Assembly (NCBI GenBank): GCA_045660545.1 | Contig: JAZREA010000002.1 | Span: 62,001-126,000 of the forward strand | Reading direction: 5' to 3' | DNA: 64,000 nucleotides | Origin: JAZREA01 sp045660545 | GTDB taxonomy: Bacteria > Bacillota > Clostridia > Monoglobales > Firm-18 | In this document: piece after piece, positions 56,309 through 64,000 of the stretch | How positions within the stretch are numbered: position 1 is the first letter of the stretch | Layout of the letters: each line of letters starts with the position of its first letter | The notes under the pieces: model-generated | Databases searched by the model: none | Told to the model about the DNA's origin: nothing | Seen by the model: the letters and a program-made list of their open reading frames with translations, nothing else | Made by a program: the position numbers and the translations under genes

Positions 56309-57817
56309 TTACTTTATTAGATTAGAAGTAGTATCCTTCTGGATTACGTCGTGCGCGCCGCCTTCGATAATACTTGTTGAAGAAACAAGAGTAAGCTTGG
56401 CTTTCTTCTGAAGCTCCGGAATTGTAAGCGCACCGCAGTTACACATCGTAGACTTAACCTTGCTGAGCGAAAGGCCAACGTTGTCTTTAAGCGTACCTGC
56501 GTACGGAACGTAAGAGTCAACACCCTCTTCAAAGGAAAGACGCTTTGCGCCGCCGAGGTCGTAACGCTGCCAGTTTCTCGCACGGTTGGAGCCCTCGCCC
56601 CAGTATTCCTTGTAGTATATACCGTTTATAGATATCTTGTTTGTCGGGCTCTCGTCGAATCTTGCGAAGTATCTGCCCAACATCAAAAAGTCAGCACCCA
56701 TAGCAAGAGCCAATGTCATGTGGTGGTCGTGTACAATTCCGCCGTCGGAGCATATCGGAACGTATATACCTGTCTCTTCAAAGTATTCGTCTCTCGCCTT
56801 GCAAACATCAATAAGCGCAGAAGCCTGACCTCTTCCGATACCCTTTGTTTCTCTTGTTATACATATCGAGCCACCGCCGATGCCGACCTTTACAAAGTCT
56901 GCACCTGCTTTTGCGAGGAATAAAAATCCTTCCTTGTCAACAACGTTGCCTGCGCCAACCTTGACAGAGTCGCCGTATTTAGCGCGGATAAAGTCAATAG
57001 TTCTTGACTGCCATTCGGAGAATCCTTCCGAAGAGTCTATGCATAGTACGTCTGCGCCCGCTTCAACCAATGCGGGAACACGCTGTTCGTAGTCGCGAGT
57101 GTTGATGCCTGCGCCGACAATGTATCTTTTGTCTTTGTCCAAAAGCTCGTTGGGGTTGTCCTTGTGAGCGTCGTAGTCTTTTCTGAAAACGAAGTATTTA
57201 AGTCTGCCCTCTTTGTCGATGATTGGCAGGGAGTTTAGCTTGTGGTCCCAAATAATGTCGTTAGCCATTTTAAGGCTTGTGTCTTCTTCGCCGACTATAA
57301 GCTTGTCAAACGGAGTCATAAAAGTTTCAACCTTTTCGGTGCCGTCCATTCTGCTTACACGGTAGTCTCTGCTTGTAACAATACCTAAAAGCTTGCCGTT
57401 TGCAGTACCGTCGTCAGTAACGGCAATCGTTGAGTGTCCGTTCTTCTCTTTAAGTTCCAAAACGTCTGTTAAAGTAGCGTCTTTTGTGATGTTGGATTCG
57501 CTTACAACAAAACCGGCCTTAAAGTTCTTTGCACGGTTAACCATAGCCGCCTCTTCCTCAATCGACTGAGAGCCGAATATGAACGAAACACCGCCCTCCT
57601 TTGCCAGAGCAACAGCGAGCTTTTCGCCTGATACCGACTGCATAATAGCAGAGGTAAGAGGTATGTTCATTGTAATCGCAGGTTCTTCGCCTTTTTTGAA
57701 TTTTACGAGCGGAGTTTTAAGTGATACGTTTGTAGGAACACACTCCGCAGACGAATAGCCCGGAACAAGCAGATATTCATTAAATGTGTGAGAAACTTCT
57801 TCGAAAAAATATGCCAT
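56309..57817 (-). CDS. guaB: IMP dehydrogenase
   Basis: A 502-aa enzyme oxidising IMP to XMP. Barrel with an inserted CBS pair at about 95-225, catalytic Cys in [18 protein letters not shown] and [16 protein letters not shown]. The sequence ([12 protein letters not shown]) is of the divergent clostridial type. ATG 57817 has GGAG 7 nt upstream; ATG at 57829 lacks spacing. Follows fhs, linking folate and purine synthesis. Confidence 0.94.
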   Translation of the reverse strand: MAYFFEEVSHTFNEYLLVPGYSSAECVPTNVSLKTPLVKFKKGEEPAITMNIPLTSAIMQSVSGEKLAVALAKEGGVSFIFGSQSIEEEAAMVNRAKNFKAGFVVSESNITKDATLTDVLELKEKNGHSTIAVTDDGTANGKLLGIVTSRDYRVSRMDGTEKVETFMTPFDKLIVGEEDTSLKMANDIIWDHKLNSLPIIDKEGRLKYFVFRKDYDAHKDNPNELLDKDKRYIVGAGINTRDYEQRVPALVEAGADVLCIDSSEGFSEWQSRTIDFIRAKYGDSVKVGAGNVVDKEGFLFLAKAGADFVKVGIGGGSICITRETKGIGRGQASALIDVCKARDEYFEETGIYVPICSDGGIVHDHHMTLALAMGADFLMLGRYFARFDESPTNKISINGIYYKEYWGEGSNRARNWQRYDLGGAKRLSFEEGVDSYVPYAGTLKDNVGLSLSKVKSTMCNCGALTIPELQKKAKLTLVSSTSIIEGGAHDVIQKDTTSNLIK

Positions 57818-57869
57818 AACAATCTCCATTCCGCCGTAGTAGCACGGCTGATTTATATTTTAAAACAAA

Positions 57870-59546
57870 TTAAAACAGTCCTGTAATTTTGCCGTCAGAG
57901 TCGACGTCGATTTTTTCTGCCGCAGGCACTTTGGGAAGTCCCGGCATAGTTAGTATATCACCTGTCAAAACGACAATAAATCCTGCGCCGGCAGAAATTT
58001 TAACGTTCTTAACAGTAACCACAAAGCCTTCCGGAGCGCCGAGCTTAGTCGGGTCGTCCGAGAAGCTGTATTGTGTTTTAGCTATACAAACAGGCAATTT
58101 GCCAAATCCAAGCTGCTGTAACTTTTCAATCTGCTTTTTAGCTGAGGGAACAATGTTTATTCCGTCTCCTCCGTACACTTTTCGAACAACCGCCTCTATC
58201 TTTTCTTCGATAGAGCAGTCAAGCCCGTAGGAAAAAGTAAAGTCGCCCTTTTCCTCTTCGCAAAGGCGTACAACTTCTTTTGCAAGCTCTACTCCGCCTC
58301 GGCCACCGTCTGCCCAGACTGTTGATAAAACAGTGTTAACACCAAGCTCGCGGCACTTGTCTATTATAAAGTCGATTTCTTTGTCAGTATCTGTCGGGAA
58401 CCTGTTTACCGCCACAACGCAAGGTAGCTTGTACACGTTTTTGATGTTTGAAACGTGCCTTAAAAGGTTCGGGATACCTTTTTGCAGAGCGTCCGTGTCC
58501 TCTTTTCCAAGCTCTGTTTTAGCGAGCCCGCCGTGCATTTTAAGGGCACGAACAGTCGCTACAACAACAACCGCGTCAGGAACAAGATTAGCCATACGGC
58601 ACTTTATGTCAAGGAATTTTTCAGCCCCAAGGTCTGCGCCAAATCCTGCCTCCGTAACAGTGTAGTCGCCCATTTTAAGAGCCATTCTCGTCGCCATAAC
58701 AGAATTGCATCCGTGCGCAATGTTTGCAAAAGGTCCGCCGTGTACAAACGCGGGCGTTCCCTCTAACGTCTGCACAAGGTTGGGCTTTATAGCGTCCTTT
58801 AAAATAGCCGTCATAGCTCCTGCGGCTTTCAGCTCGCCACAGGTAACAGGCCTGTCGTCGTATGTGTACCCAACAATTATGTTGGAAAGTCTTTGTTTTA
58901 GGTCTGAAATAGAGCTTGAAAGGCATAGAACTGCCATAATCTCGCTCGCAACGGTTATGTCGAACCCGTCTTCACGAGGTGTTCCGTTGGCGCTTCCGCC
59001 CATACCGTCTACTATAAATCTAAGCTGTCGGTCGTTCATGTCCACACAGCGCTTCCAGGTAATCTTTCGTACGTCGATGCCAAGCGAGTTCCCTTGCTGA
59101 ATGTGGTTGTCCAGCATAGCAGCCAGAAGGTTGTTGGCCGCACCAATAGCGTGGAAGTCTGCGGTAAAGTGCAGGTTTATGTCCTCCATAGGAACAACCT
59201 GAGCGTACCCTCCGCCTGCGGCACCGCCCTTTACTCCGAAAACAGGACCCATAGAAGGCTCTCTCAGGGCTACCGTAACGTCCTTGCCGATAAGTTTAAG
59301 GGCGTCAGCAAGACCGATAGTGGTAGTTGTTTTGCCTTCTCCGGCAGGAGTAGGGGTTATCGCCGTAACCAGTATTAGCTTGCCGTCCGTTTTGCCGGAT
59401 TCGCTAATCAGGGCAGGGTCTACCTTTGCCTTGTATTTTCCGTAGGGTTCGATGTACTTTTCGTCTACATGAGCAGTTTTTGCTATTTCCTGAATGTTTT
59501 TCAGTTTGCAGTTTTGGGCAATCTCGATGTCAGAAAGATATGCCAT
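57870..59546 (-). CDS. fhs: Formate-tetrahydrofolate ligase
   Basis: A 558-aa enzyme making 10-formyl-THF from formate and ATP, key in purine synthesis and acetogenesis. P-loop [40 protein letters not shown], and [15 protein letters not shown] 59546 has GGTGG 4 nt upstream and matches family length; the longer reading frame is rejected. Confidence 0.96.
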   Translation of the reverse strand: MAYLSDIEIAQNCKLKNIQEIAKTAHVDEKYIEPYGKYKAKVDPALISESGKTDGKLILVTAITPTPAGEGKTTTTIGLADALKLIGKDVTVALREPSMGPVFGVKGGAAGGGYAQVVPMEDINLHFTADFHAIGAANNLLAAMLDNHIQQGNSLGIDVRKITWKRCVDMNDRQLRFIVDGMGGSANGTPREDGFDITVASEIMAVLCLSSSISDLKQRLSNIIVGYTYDDRPVTCGELKAAGAMTAILKDAIKPNLVQTLEGTPAFVHGGPFANIAHGCNSVMATRMALKMGDYTVTEAGFGADLGAEKFLDIKCRMANLVPDAVVVVATVRALKMHGGLAKTELGKEDTDALQKGIPNLLRHVSNIKNVYKLPCVVAVNRFPTDTDKEIDFIIDKCRELGVNTVLSTVWADGGRGGVELAKEVVRLCEEEKGDFTFSYGLDCSIEEKIEAVVRKVYGGDGINIVPSAKKQIEKLQQLGFGKLPVCIAKTQYSFSDDPTKLGAPEGFVVTVKNVKISAGAGFIVVLTGDILTMPGLPKVPAAEKIDVDSDGKITGLF

Positions 59547-59572
59547 AGTTCCACCACCTTGTAATAAAATTG

Positions 59573-59605
59573 TACACACTTTTTATTCGTATAAAATAGT
59601 GTGTA
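59573..59605 (-). promoter_or_regulatory. Hairpin in the fhs leader
   Basis: TACACACT/AGTGTGTA with an inner TTTTAT/ATAAAA stem and TCGT loop, about 30 nt upstream of fhs; could be an operator or mRNA structure. Confidence 0.5.
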
Positions 59606-59629
59606 AAATGTGGTATAAATATTGTAAAC

Positions 59630-59658
59630 AGTATAACATATTATGCAAATTATGTCAA
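59630..59658 (-). promoter_or_regulatory. Sigma-A promoter of fhs-guaB
   Basis: Minus strand TTGACA (59658-59653), 17 nt, TATACT (59635-59630); leader of about 75-80 nt. Confidence 0.9.
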
Positions 59659-59704
59659 TAAAAAACGATAAAGGAACGTGCAGCAAAATACACGTATTAC
59701 GCAA

Positions 59705-59742
59705 AAAGCCGTATCGATATAAAAACATATCAATACGGCTTT
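59705..59742 (-). terminator. Terminator after ruvB
   Basis: 16-bp stem AAAGCCGTATCGATAT/ATATCAATACGGCTTT with one mismatch, then TTTTTGC on minus. Confidence 0.88.
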
Positions 59743-59749
59743 ATCCAAA

Positions 59750-60763
59750 CTATTTTTCAGGCATTTTTATTCCAAAGTAATCATAAGCAGGCTTAGCGGC
59801 CATTCTGCCTCTGGGAGTACGGCTTATAAAGCCCATCTGCATAAGATACGGCTCATAAACGTCCTCGATAGTTCCCGCGTCCTCGCCAATCGTAGCGGCG
59901 AGAGTGTCAAGCCCCACAGGCCCTCCGCCAAACGAGTTTATAATAGAAAGCATCATGTTTTTGTCTATTTTGTCAAGTCCGATTTTGTCAATCTCGAACA
60001 TACAAAGCGCGGCGTCAGCCACTTCCTTTGTAATAACGCCGTCGGCTTTAACCTGAGCGTAGTCTCTCACACGCTTTAAAAGCCTGTTTGCAATACGCGG
60101 CGTACCTCTGGAACGTGAGGCAATCTCCTCGGTGCCTTCCTTGTCGATTTTCACGTTCAAAATCCCTGCCGAGCGCGCAACTATGTCGGAAAGCTCCTCT
60201 TTTGTGTAAAGCTCCAGCCTTTCAATCACGCCGAATCGGTCACGTAGCGGTGCGGACAAAAGCCCGGCTTTTGTAGTAGCACCGATTAGTGTAAAGTGCG
60301 GCAGGTCAATCCTTATAGACCTTGCCGAAGGCCCCTGACCGACAATTATGTCAAGAGCGTAGTCCTCCATAGCGGGGTAGAGCACTTCCTCGATAGAACG
60401 GCTCATTCTGTGAATCTCGTCTATAAACAGTATGTCGTGCTCCGACAGGTTGGTCAAAAGCGCGGCCAAATCCCCCTGCTTTTCAATGGCAGGACCGCTG
60501 GTTACACGTATGTTTACACCCATTTCCGAGGCAATAACCCCTGCAAGAGTAGTCTTTCCAAGCCCCGGAGGTCCGTACAAAAGAACATGGTCGAGCGCCT
60601 CACGGCGTTCTTTCGCCGCCTGAACAAAGACGCTTAGGTTGTCCTTTACCTTTTGCTGACCGACATATTCTGTCATTGTTTTTGGCCTTAGCGAAAACTC
60701 GTAGTCAGTTTCACCCTCGATATTTTTGGTGCTTACAATTCTTTCGTCTTGATAATCGTTCAT
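59750..60763 (-). CDS. ruvB: Holliday junction helicase RuvB
   Basis: A 337-aa AAA+ motor of branch migration. Walker [16 protein letters not shown], Walker [12 protein letters not shown], sensor [20 protein letters not shown], arginine finger region and C-terminal RTPRGRMAA. ruvA is not adjacent; the start overlaps the bactofilin stop by 4 bp (ATGA). Confidence 0.97.
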   Translation of the reverse strand: MNDYQDERIVSTKNIEGETDYEFSLRPKTMTEYVGQQKVKDNLSVFVQAAKERREALDHVLLYGPPGLGKTTLAGVIASEMGVNIRVTSGPAIEKQGDLAALLTNLSEHDILFIDEIHRMSRSIEEVLYPAMEDYALDIIVGQGPSARSIRIDLPHFTLIGATTKAGLLSAPLRDRFGVIERLELYTKEELSDIVARSAGILNVKIDKEGTEEIASRSRGTPRIANRLLKRVRDYAQVKADGVITKEVADAALCMFEIDKIGLDKIDKNMMLSIINSFGGGPVGLDTLAATIGEDAGTIEDVYEPYLMQMGFISRTPRGRMAAKPAYDYFGIKMPEK

Positions 60764-61179
60764 ATAGCTGTTTCCGTTTCTGCGTTAGTCTTTGTTTCTT
60801 CTTCTTCGTCTTCTTCGATTTCGATACCCTTGCCGACTATTTCGCACTTTCCGATAAGGCTTGAGCCCTCTTCAACAATTAAGCTGCCGCATTTTTGGTC
60901 TCCGCTGATGTTGCCGGTTCTTTTGATAGTAAGCTGTCCTGCCGCCTCGACGTTTCCAACCACCTTGCCGGCGATAATGATATTTTTAGCGGTTATGTTG
61001 CCGGTTACGAGTGATGTGTCGCCTAACACAAGGTCGCCCTTTATTTCTATGTCCGACTCAACTATTCCGTCGATTTTAAAGTTACCTTTTCCGGACACCT
61101 TGCCTTCTATTACGGTATTTTTGCCTATAAGGGTGCTGATTTTTATAACATCAGACTGCTTCATTTTTGGAAAAAACAT
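60760..61179 (-). CDS. Bactofilin-like cytoskeletal protein
   Basis: A 139-aa polymer-forming (DUF583) protein: right-handed beta-helix repeats with [19 protein letters not shown] and [15 protein letters not shown], acidic tail [17 protein letters not shown]. Bactofilins form filaments that position wall enzymes. GAGGAGGAA precedes ATG. It is between DUF2344 and ruvB, not beside an M23 gene. Confidence 0.9.
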   Translation of the reverse strand: MFFPKMKQSDVIKISTLIGKNTVIEGKVSGKGNFKIDGIVESDIEIKGDLVLGDTSLVTGNITAKNIIIAGKVVGNVEAAGQLTIKRTGNISGDQKCGSLIVEEGSSLIGKCEIVGKGIEIEEDEEEETKTNAETETAI

Positions 61180-61182
61180 TTT

Positions 61183-61839
61183 TTATTCCTCCTCGTTTTC
61201 AAATATAAATTTCTTTCTGCAAGGCAGAGTAAGAACAGGGTCAAATCCGTCGCACACCCCTCTTAGCCCTTCTGCAAGCAGCTGTGGCTTTACGTTAAAT
61301 TTTCCTCCGGCAGATATCGTAACGTCGAGTATAAAGTGGCGCTCGTCAATCTGCCTTGTCTCGTAGCTGAATATATGCTCGGCAAGGTTTACTTCCTTTT
61401 CCTGCCTCTTGCTTTTTTTCATAACAGGAATGTTCCCGCCCTTTATCACTTCGTCAATTTTTTGTGCCGAAAACGGATTTTCGGTTTCAAATTCAATTTC
61501 GTATCTCGCCTTTACAATTTCGGGCATCTTTTTGTCGGTATATACCGCCGATATAATTTTTATTCCGTCCTTTGGGAGCGCGGCGTTCATCTTTGCGACA
61601 AAGTCAGCCTCGTCAATTTCCCCTCCGATAGATACGTCTGCGATTTCACATTCGCTCGTTGTGCCGACGCCAAGCGGCAGAGCAAAGGTCAAAACAGCGT
61701 GTGGGTTAAACCCTTCTGAGAACTTAAACGGTATTTCGGCGCGCCTCATCGCTCTTACGAAGGTTCGCAAAACGTCCAGATGCCCCATGTACCTCATGGT
61801 CTCGCCTTTTTCAAACGTTACTCTTAAAATATTTGGCAC
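61183..61839 (-). CDS. DUF2344/TIGR03936 radical-SAM-linked protein
   Basis: About 218 aa: YMGHLDVLRTFVRAMRRAEIPF and GFNPHAVLTFALPLGVG are its signatures. It works, by association, with the preceding radical SAM protein. GTG at 61839 has GGAGG 8 nt upstream inside the end of that gene (29-bp overlap). The RNase G gene that often follows is absent. Confidence 0.9.
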   Translation of the reverse strand: MPNILRVTFEKGETMRYMGHLDVLRTFVRAMRRAEIPFKFSEGFNPHAVLTFALPLGVGTTSECEIADVSIGGEIDEADFVAKMNAALPKDGIKIISAVYTDKKMPEIVKARYEIEFETENPFSAQKIDEVIKGGNIPVMKKSKRQEKEVNLAEHIFSYETRQIDERHFILDVTISAGGKFNVKPQLLAEGLRGVCDGFDPVLTLPCRKKFIFENEEE

Positions 61840-63652
61840 ACACGTCACCTCCGAACTTATTAGCTCCGCAACCGCTGCACTTTTCTCTGCACTGTGGGGT
61901 GGTGGTTTCACCGTGAGCCTTTTTACTTTCGTTTATCATAAAGTTTTTGCTGACACCTACACTGATGTGGTCCCAGGGCAATACTTCGTCGTATTCGCGC
62001 TTTCTAAGAGCGTAAAAGTCGGGGTCCACACCGCAGTCTTTGAATATCTGCATCCATTTTTCAAAGTCAAAATGCTCCGCCCATCCGTCGAACCTGATTC
62101 CACGCTTTTGAGCCTCAACAAGTACGCTGTTAAGACGCCTGTCCCCTCTTGCAAAAACTGCTTCAAGGTAGCTCACATCCGCGTCGTGCCAGTTGTATTT
62201 TATCGAGCGCGAGCGTATTTTTGTCTGCAGAAGCCTTTGCTTTTGCTCTAAGCTTTCCATGCTGTCCATAGGCTCCCACTGGAAGGGGGTAAACGGCTTT
62301 GGTACAAAGCACGAGGTGCTCACAGTAATTCTAAGCCCCTTTGTGCGTTGCTCTTTCGGTACGGCAAAGTACTGGTCCGCAACCAAAGAGGCAAGCTCGC
62401 TTATGCCCTCAATATCGGCCTCCGTCTCTGTCGGAAGCCCCATCATAAAGTATAGCTTAACAGCGTTGTATCCGCCGCTGAATGCAAGCTTGGTGGACGA
62501 GGTAATGTCCTGTTCCGTAATGTTTTTGTTTATAACGTCCCTTAGCCTTTGTGTCCCTGCCTCGGGCGCGAAGGTAAGTCCCTTGTGGCGCACCTTCTCC
62601 ATCAGCTCCAACGAGAAGTTGTCTATTCGAAGAGACGGGAGCGAAAGGTTGATGTGCTTTTGGGACGCGCTTTCCAAAAGACCTGTGCAAAGCTCTTCTA
62701 AGCCCGAATAATCCGAGGTAGAAAGCGAGGTAAGCGAAATTTCCTCATACCCCGTAGCTTTTAGCGCTTTTTCCGCCAGCTCTAAAAGGCGCTTTGGTGT
62801 CTTTTCCCTGACAGGACGGTAAACCATACCCGCCTGACAAAAACGACACCCTCTTGTACACCCGCGGAATATTTCAAGCATAATTCTGTCGTGTACGATT
62901 TCGATGTTCGGCACGATAAACTCTGTCGGGTAGTCCACCTTGTCCATGTCTTTGATAACACGCTTTGTAACGACCGCCTTCGCGTGTGGGTTGTTTGGAG
63001 TAACCGCTGCTATTGTCTGGTCGTCGTTGTATGTTACGTCGTAGAATGACGGAACGTATATTCCTTCAATCTCCGCAACTTTTTCTAAAAATTCTTTTCT
63101 GCTTCCGCCGTTCTTTTTGTGACGGGCGTAGACGTCCATAACCTCCGCCATCATCTCTTCGCCTTCACCCATCATAAAGAAGTCGAACACGTCTGCAATC
63201 GGCTCCGCGTTGTACGCACAAGGCCCTCCGCCGACAACAAACGGGTCCCCCTCCTGCCTGTCCTTTGAAAGCAGAGCGATTTTGCCCAAATCCAGCATGT
63301 TAAGTACGTTTGAATAGCTCATTTCGTATTGTAGGGTAAAGCCTACAAAGTCAAATTCGTATAGAGGGTCGTGCGTTTCAAGTGCGAAGAGAGGAACATC
63401 GTGCTTGCGCATTTCGTCCTCCATGTCTGTCCATGGGGCAAACACGCGCTCGCAGTAGGTGTCCTCGCGCTTGTTTAAAACGTCGTAGAGTATCTTCATT
63501 CCAAGGTGGCTCATCCCGATTTCGTATGTATCAGGAAAGCAAAAGGCAAAGCGTATATCCACATCCTTTGGGTTTTTAACAACGCTTCCCCACTCACCGC
63601 CGGTATATCTTCCGGGCTTCTCGACCTTGTCGAGGAAGTAATTTATATTCAT
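61811..63652 (-). CDS. TIGR03960 family B12-binding-domain radical SAM protein
   Basis: A 613-aa protein: N-terminal B12-binding-like domain (EIGMSHLGMKILYDVLNKR), radical SAM core with the CTRGCRFCQAG cluster motif near residue 270, C-terminal CSGCGANKFGGDVC. Substrate unknown; widespread in Clostridia beside DUF2344. ATG 63652 has AAAGGA 8 nt upstream. Confidence 0.93.
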   Translation of the reverse strand: MNINYFLDKVEKPGRYTGGEWGSVVKNPKDVDIRFAFCFPDTYEIGMSHLGMKILYDVLNKREDTYCERVFAPWTDMEDEMRKHDVPLFALETHDPLYEFDFVGFTLQYEMSYSNVLNMLDLGKIALLSKDRQEGDPFVVGGGPCAYNAEPIADVFDFFMMGEGEEMMAEVMDVYARHKKNGGSRKEFLEKVAEIEGIYVPSFYDVTYNDDQTIAAVTPNNPHAKAVVTKRVIKDMDKVDYPTEFIVPNIEIVHDRIMLEIFRGCTRGCRFCQAGMVYRPVREKTPKRLLELAEKALKATGYEEISLTSLSTSDYSGLEELCTGLLESASQKHINLSLPSLRIDNFSLELMEKVRHKGLTFAPEAGTQRLRDVINKNITEQDITSSTKLAFSGGYNAVKLYFMMGLPTETEADIEGISELASLVADQYFAVPKEQRTKGLRITVSTSCFVPKPFTPFQWEPMDSMESLEQKQRLLQTKIRSRSIKYNWHDADVSYLEAVFARGDRRLNSVLVEAQKRGIRFDGWAEHFDFEKWMQIFKDCGVDPDFYALRKREYDEVLPWDHISVGVSKNFMINESKKAHGETTTPQCREKCSGCGANKFGGDVCAKYFKSNV

Positions 63653-63693
63653 AGAAATTTTCCTTTCGAGCAAATGCATACAATATTAAGTAT

Positions 63694-63722
63694 ATCATAC
63701 AACAAAAAGATAAAAATTTCAA
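63694..63722 (-). promoter_or_regulatory. Sigma-A promoter of the radical SAM operon
   Basis: Minus strand TTGAAA (63722-63717), 17 nt, TATGAT (63699-63694). Confidence 0.8.
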
Positions 63723-63768
63723 CATATTTTAATATTATGTCCATATATTTATACAGGAGGGATAAGCT

Positions 63769-64000
63769 ATGGAGAGATACCGACGTGTAAGAGGCGAGCA
63801 TCTTCGTAAGACAAACCACAACCTTTTAAAGACAGGGATAGTTCGCCAGACAATAGCGAGTACAGTTATTTTTGCTTTGGTTTTTGCGATAAATCTTCTG
63901 GACACAAACACGGCGAACACCATTTCGGAAAATATAAAAAAATCACTTTCCTACACCGTGGACTATCGTGCGACGGTGGAGGAGATTTTTGGTGCAATCA
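63769..64000 (+). CDS. N-terminus of a membrane protein, probably M23 peptidase (SpoIVFA-like)
   Basis: 77 codons before the right edge: basic N-terminus MERYRRVRGEHLRKTNHNLL, one helix (TIASTVIFALVFAINLLD), then an extracytoplasmic start. AGGAGGG precedes the ATG. In Clostridia the gene divergent from or beside TIGR03960 is often a SpoIVFA-like M23 protein followed by an M50 peptidase, hence the call. The catalytic domain is outside the window. Confidence 0.55.
   Translation, partial: MERYRRVRGEHLRKTNHNLLKTGIVRQTIASTVIFALVFAINLLDTNTANTISENIKKSLSYTVDYRATVEEIFGAI

Overview
The window comes from a spore-forming, anaerobic Clostridia bacterium (Bacillota), probably an uncultured gut lineage near Oscillospirales. 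Markers are dipicolinate synthase (dpaA/dpaB), SpoVB, a DUF421/DUF4363 pair, a pyrophosphate-type phosphofructokinase, formate-tetrahydrofolate ligase, clostridial-type NifS/NifU, RNase J, RemA and a perfect CIRCE element. Genes are dense on both strands, with strong Shine-Dalgarno sites, many TTG/GTG starts and many 4-14 bp gene overlaps. I see no prophage, IS element, CRISPR array or rRNA operon; this is essentially core chromosome.

Layout. 1-4.5 kb: start of dnaG (left edge), dgt, a Cys-rich small protein, spoVB and convergent dpaB/dpaA. 4.7-10 kb: an orphan membrane protein, a PLP aminotransferase, an AEC transporter and nadE. 10.3-18.9 kb: one long minus-strand operon, comM-trmL-degV-(GT4+CsaB fusion)-mreB-rnj-Bax1-like. 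19.1-27.2 kb: yicC-remA-gmk-rpoZ followed by the origin-type block rpmH-rnpA-yidD-yidC-khpB-mnmE-mnmG, without dnaA. 27.2-33.4 kb: nifS-nifU-mnmA-pcrA-yerC-methyltransferase, then a cold-shock gene. 33.5-37.9 kb: radC-DUF1385-prmC-asnB (minus). 38-41.8 kb: tRNA-Gln(CUG), a four-helix-bundle gene, a MATE transporter with a candidate riboswitch leader, an ATP-PPase-only guaA and a P-loop protein. 41.9-50.3 kb: pgi, mgtC-like, flavodoxin, two small proteins, a PRTase, cysK, groES-groEL, ispD-ispF. 50.4-56.2 kb: DUF421/DUF4363, a G5/LysM/M23 protein with an orphan WalR-like regulator, a small membrane protein, TspO, Dabb and pfp. 56.3-64 kb: fhs-guaB, a radical SAM-DUF2344-bactofilin-ruvB operon, and the start of an M23-type protein.

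How genes work together. NifS and NifU supply sulfur and Fe-S clusters; MnmA next to them uses NifS sulfur for wobble-uridine thiolation, and MnmE/MnmG modify the same tRNA position. Fhs, GuaB and GuaA feed purine synthesis. MreB, GT4-CsaB, bactofilin and the M23 proteins concern the envelope; SpoVB, DpaA/B and probably DUF421/4363 concern the spore.

Most interesting points: a structured RNA with a terminator upstream of the MATE gene whose two loops are complementary and which fits a guanidine-IV (mepA) riboswitch; a 39-bp repeat present twice in opposite orientation; a hairpin-rich intergenic element at 10.1 kb; and non-consensus residues at functional sites of GroEL (H86), PcrA (N221) and YidC (N35).
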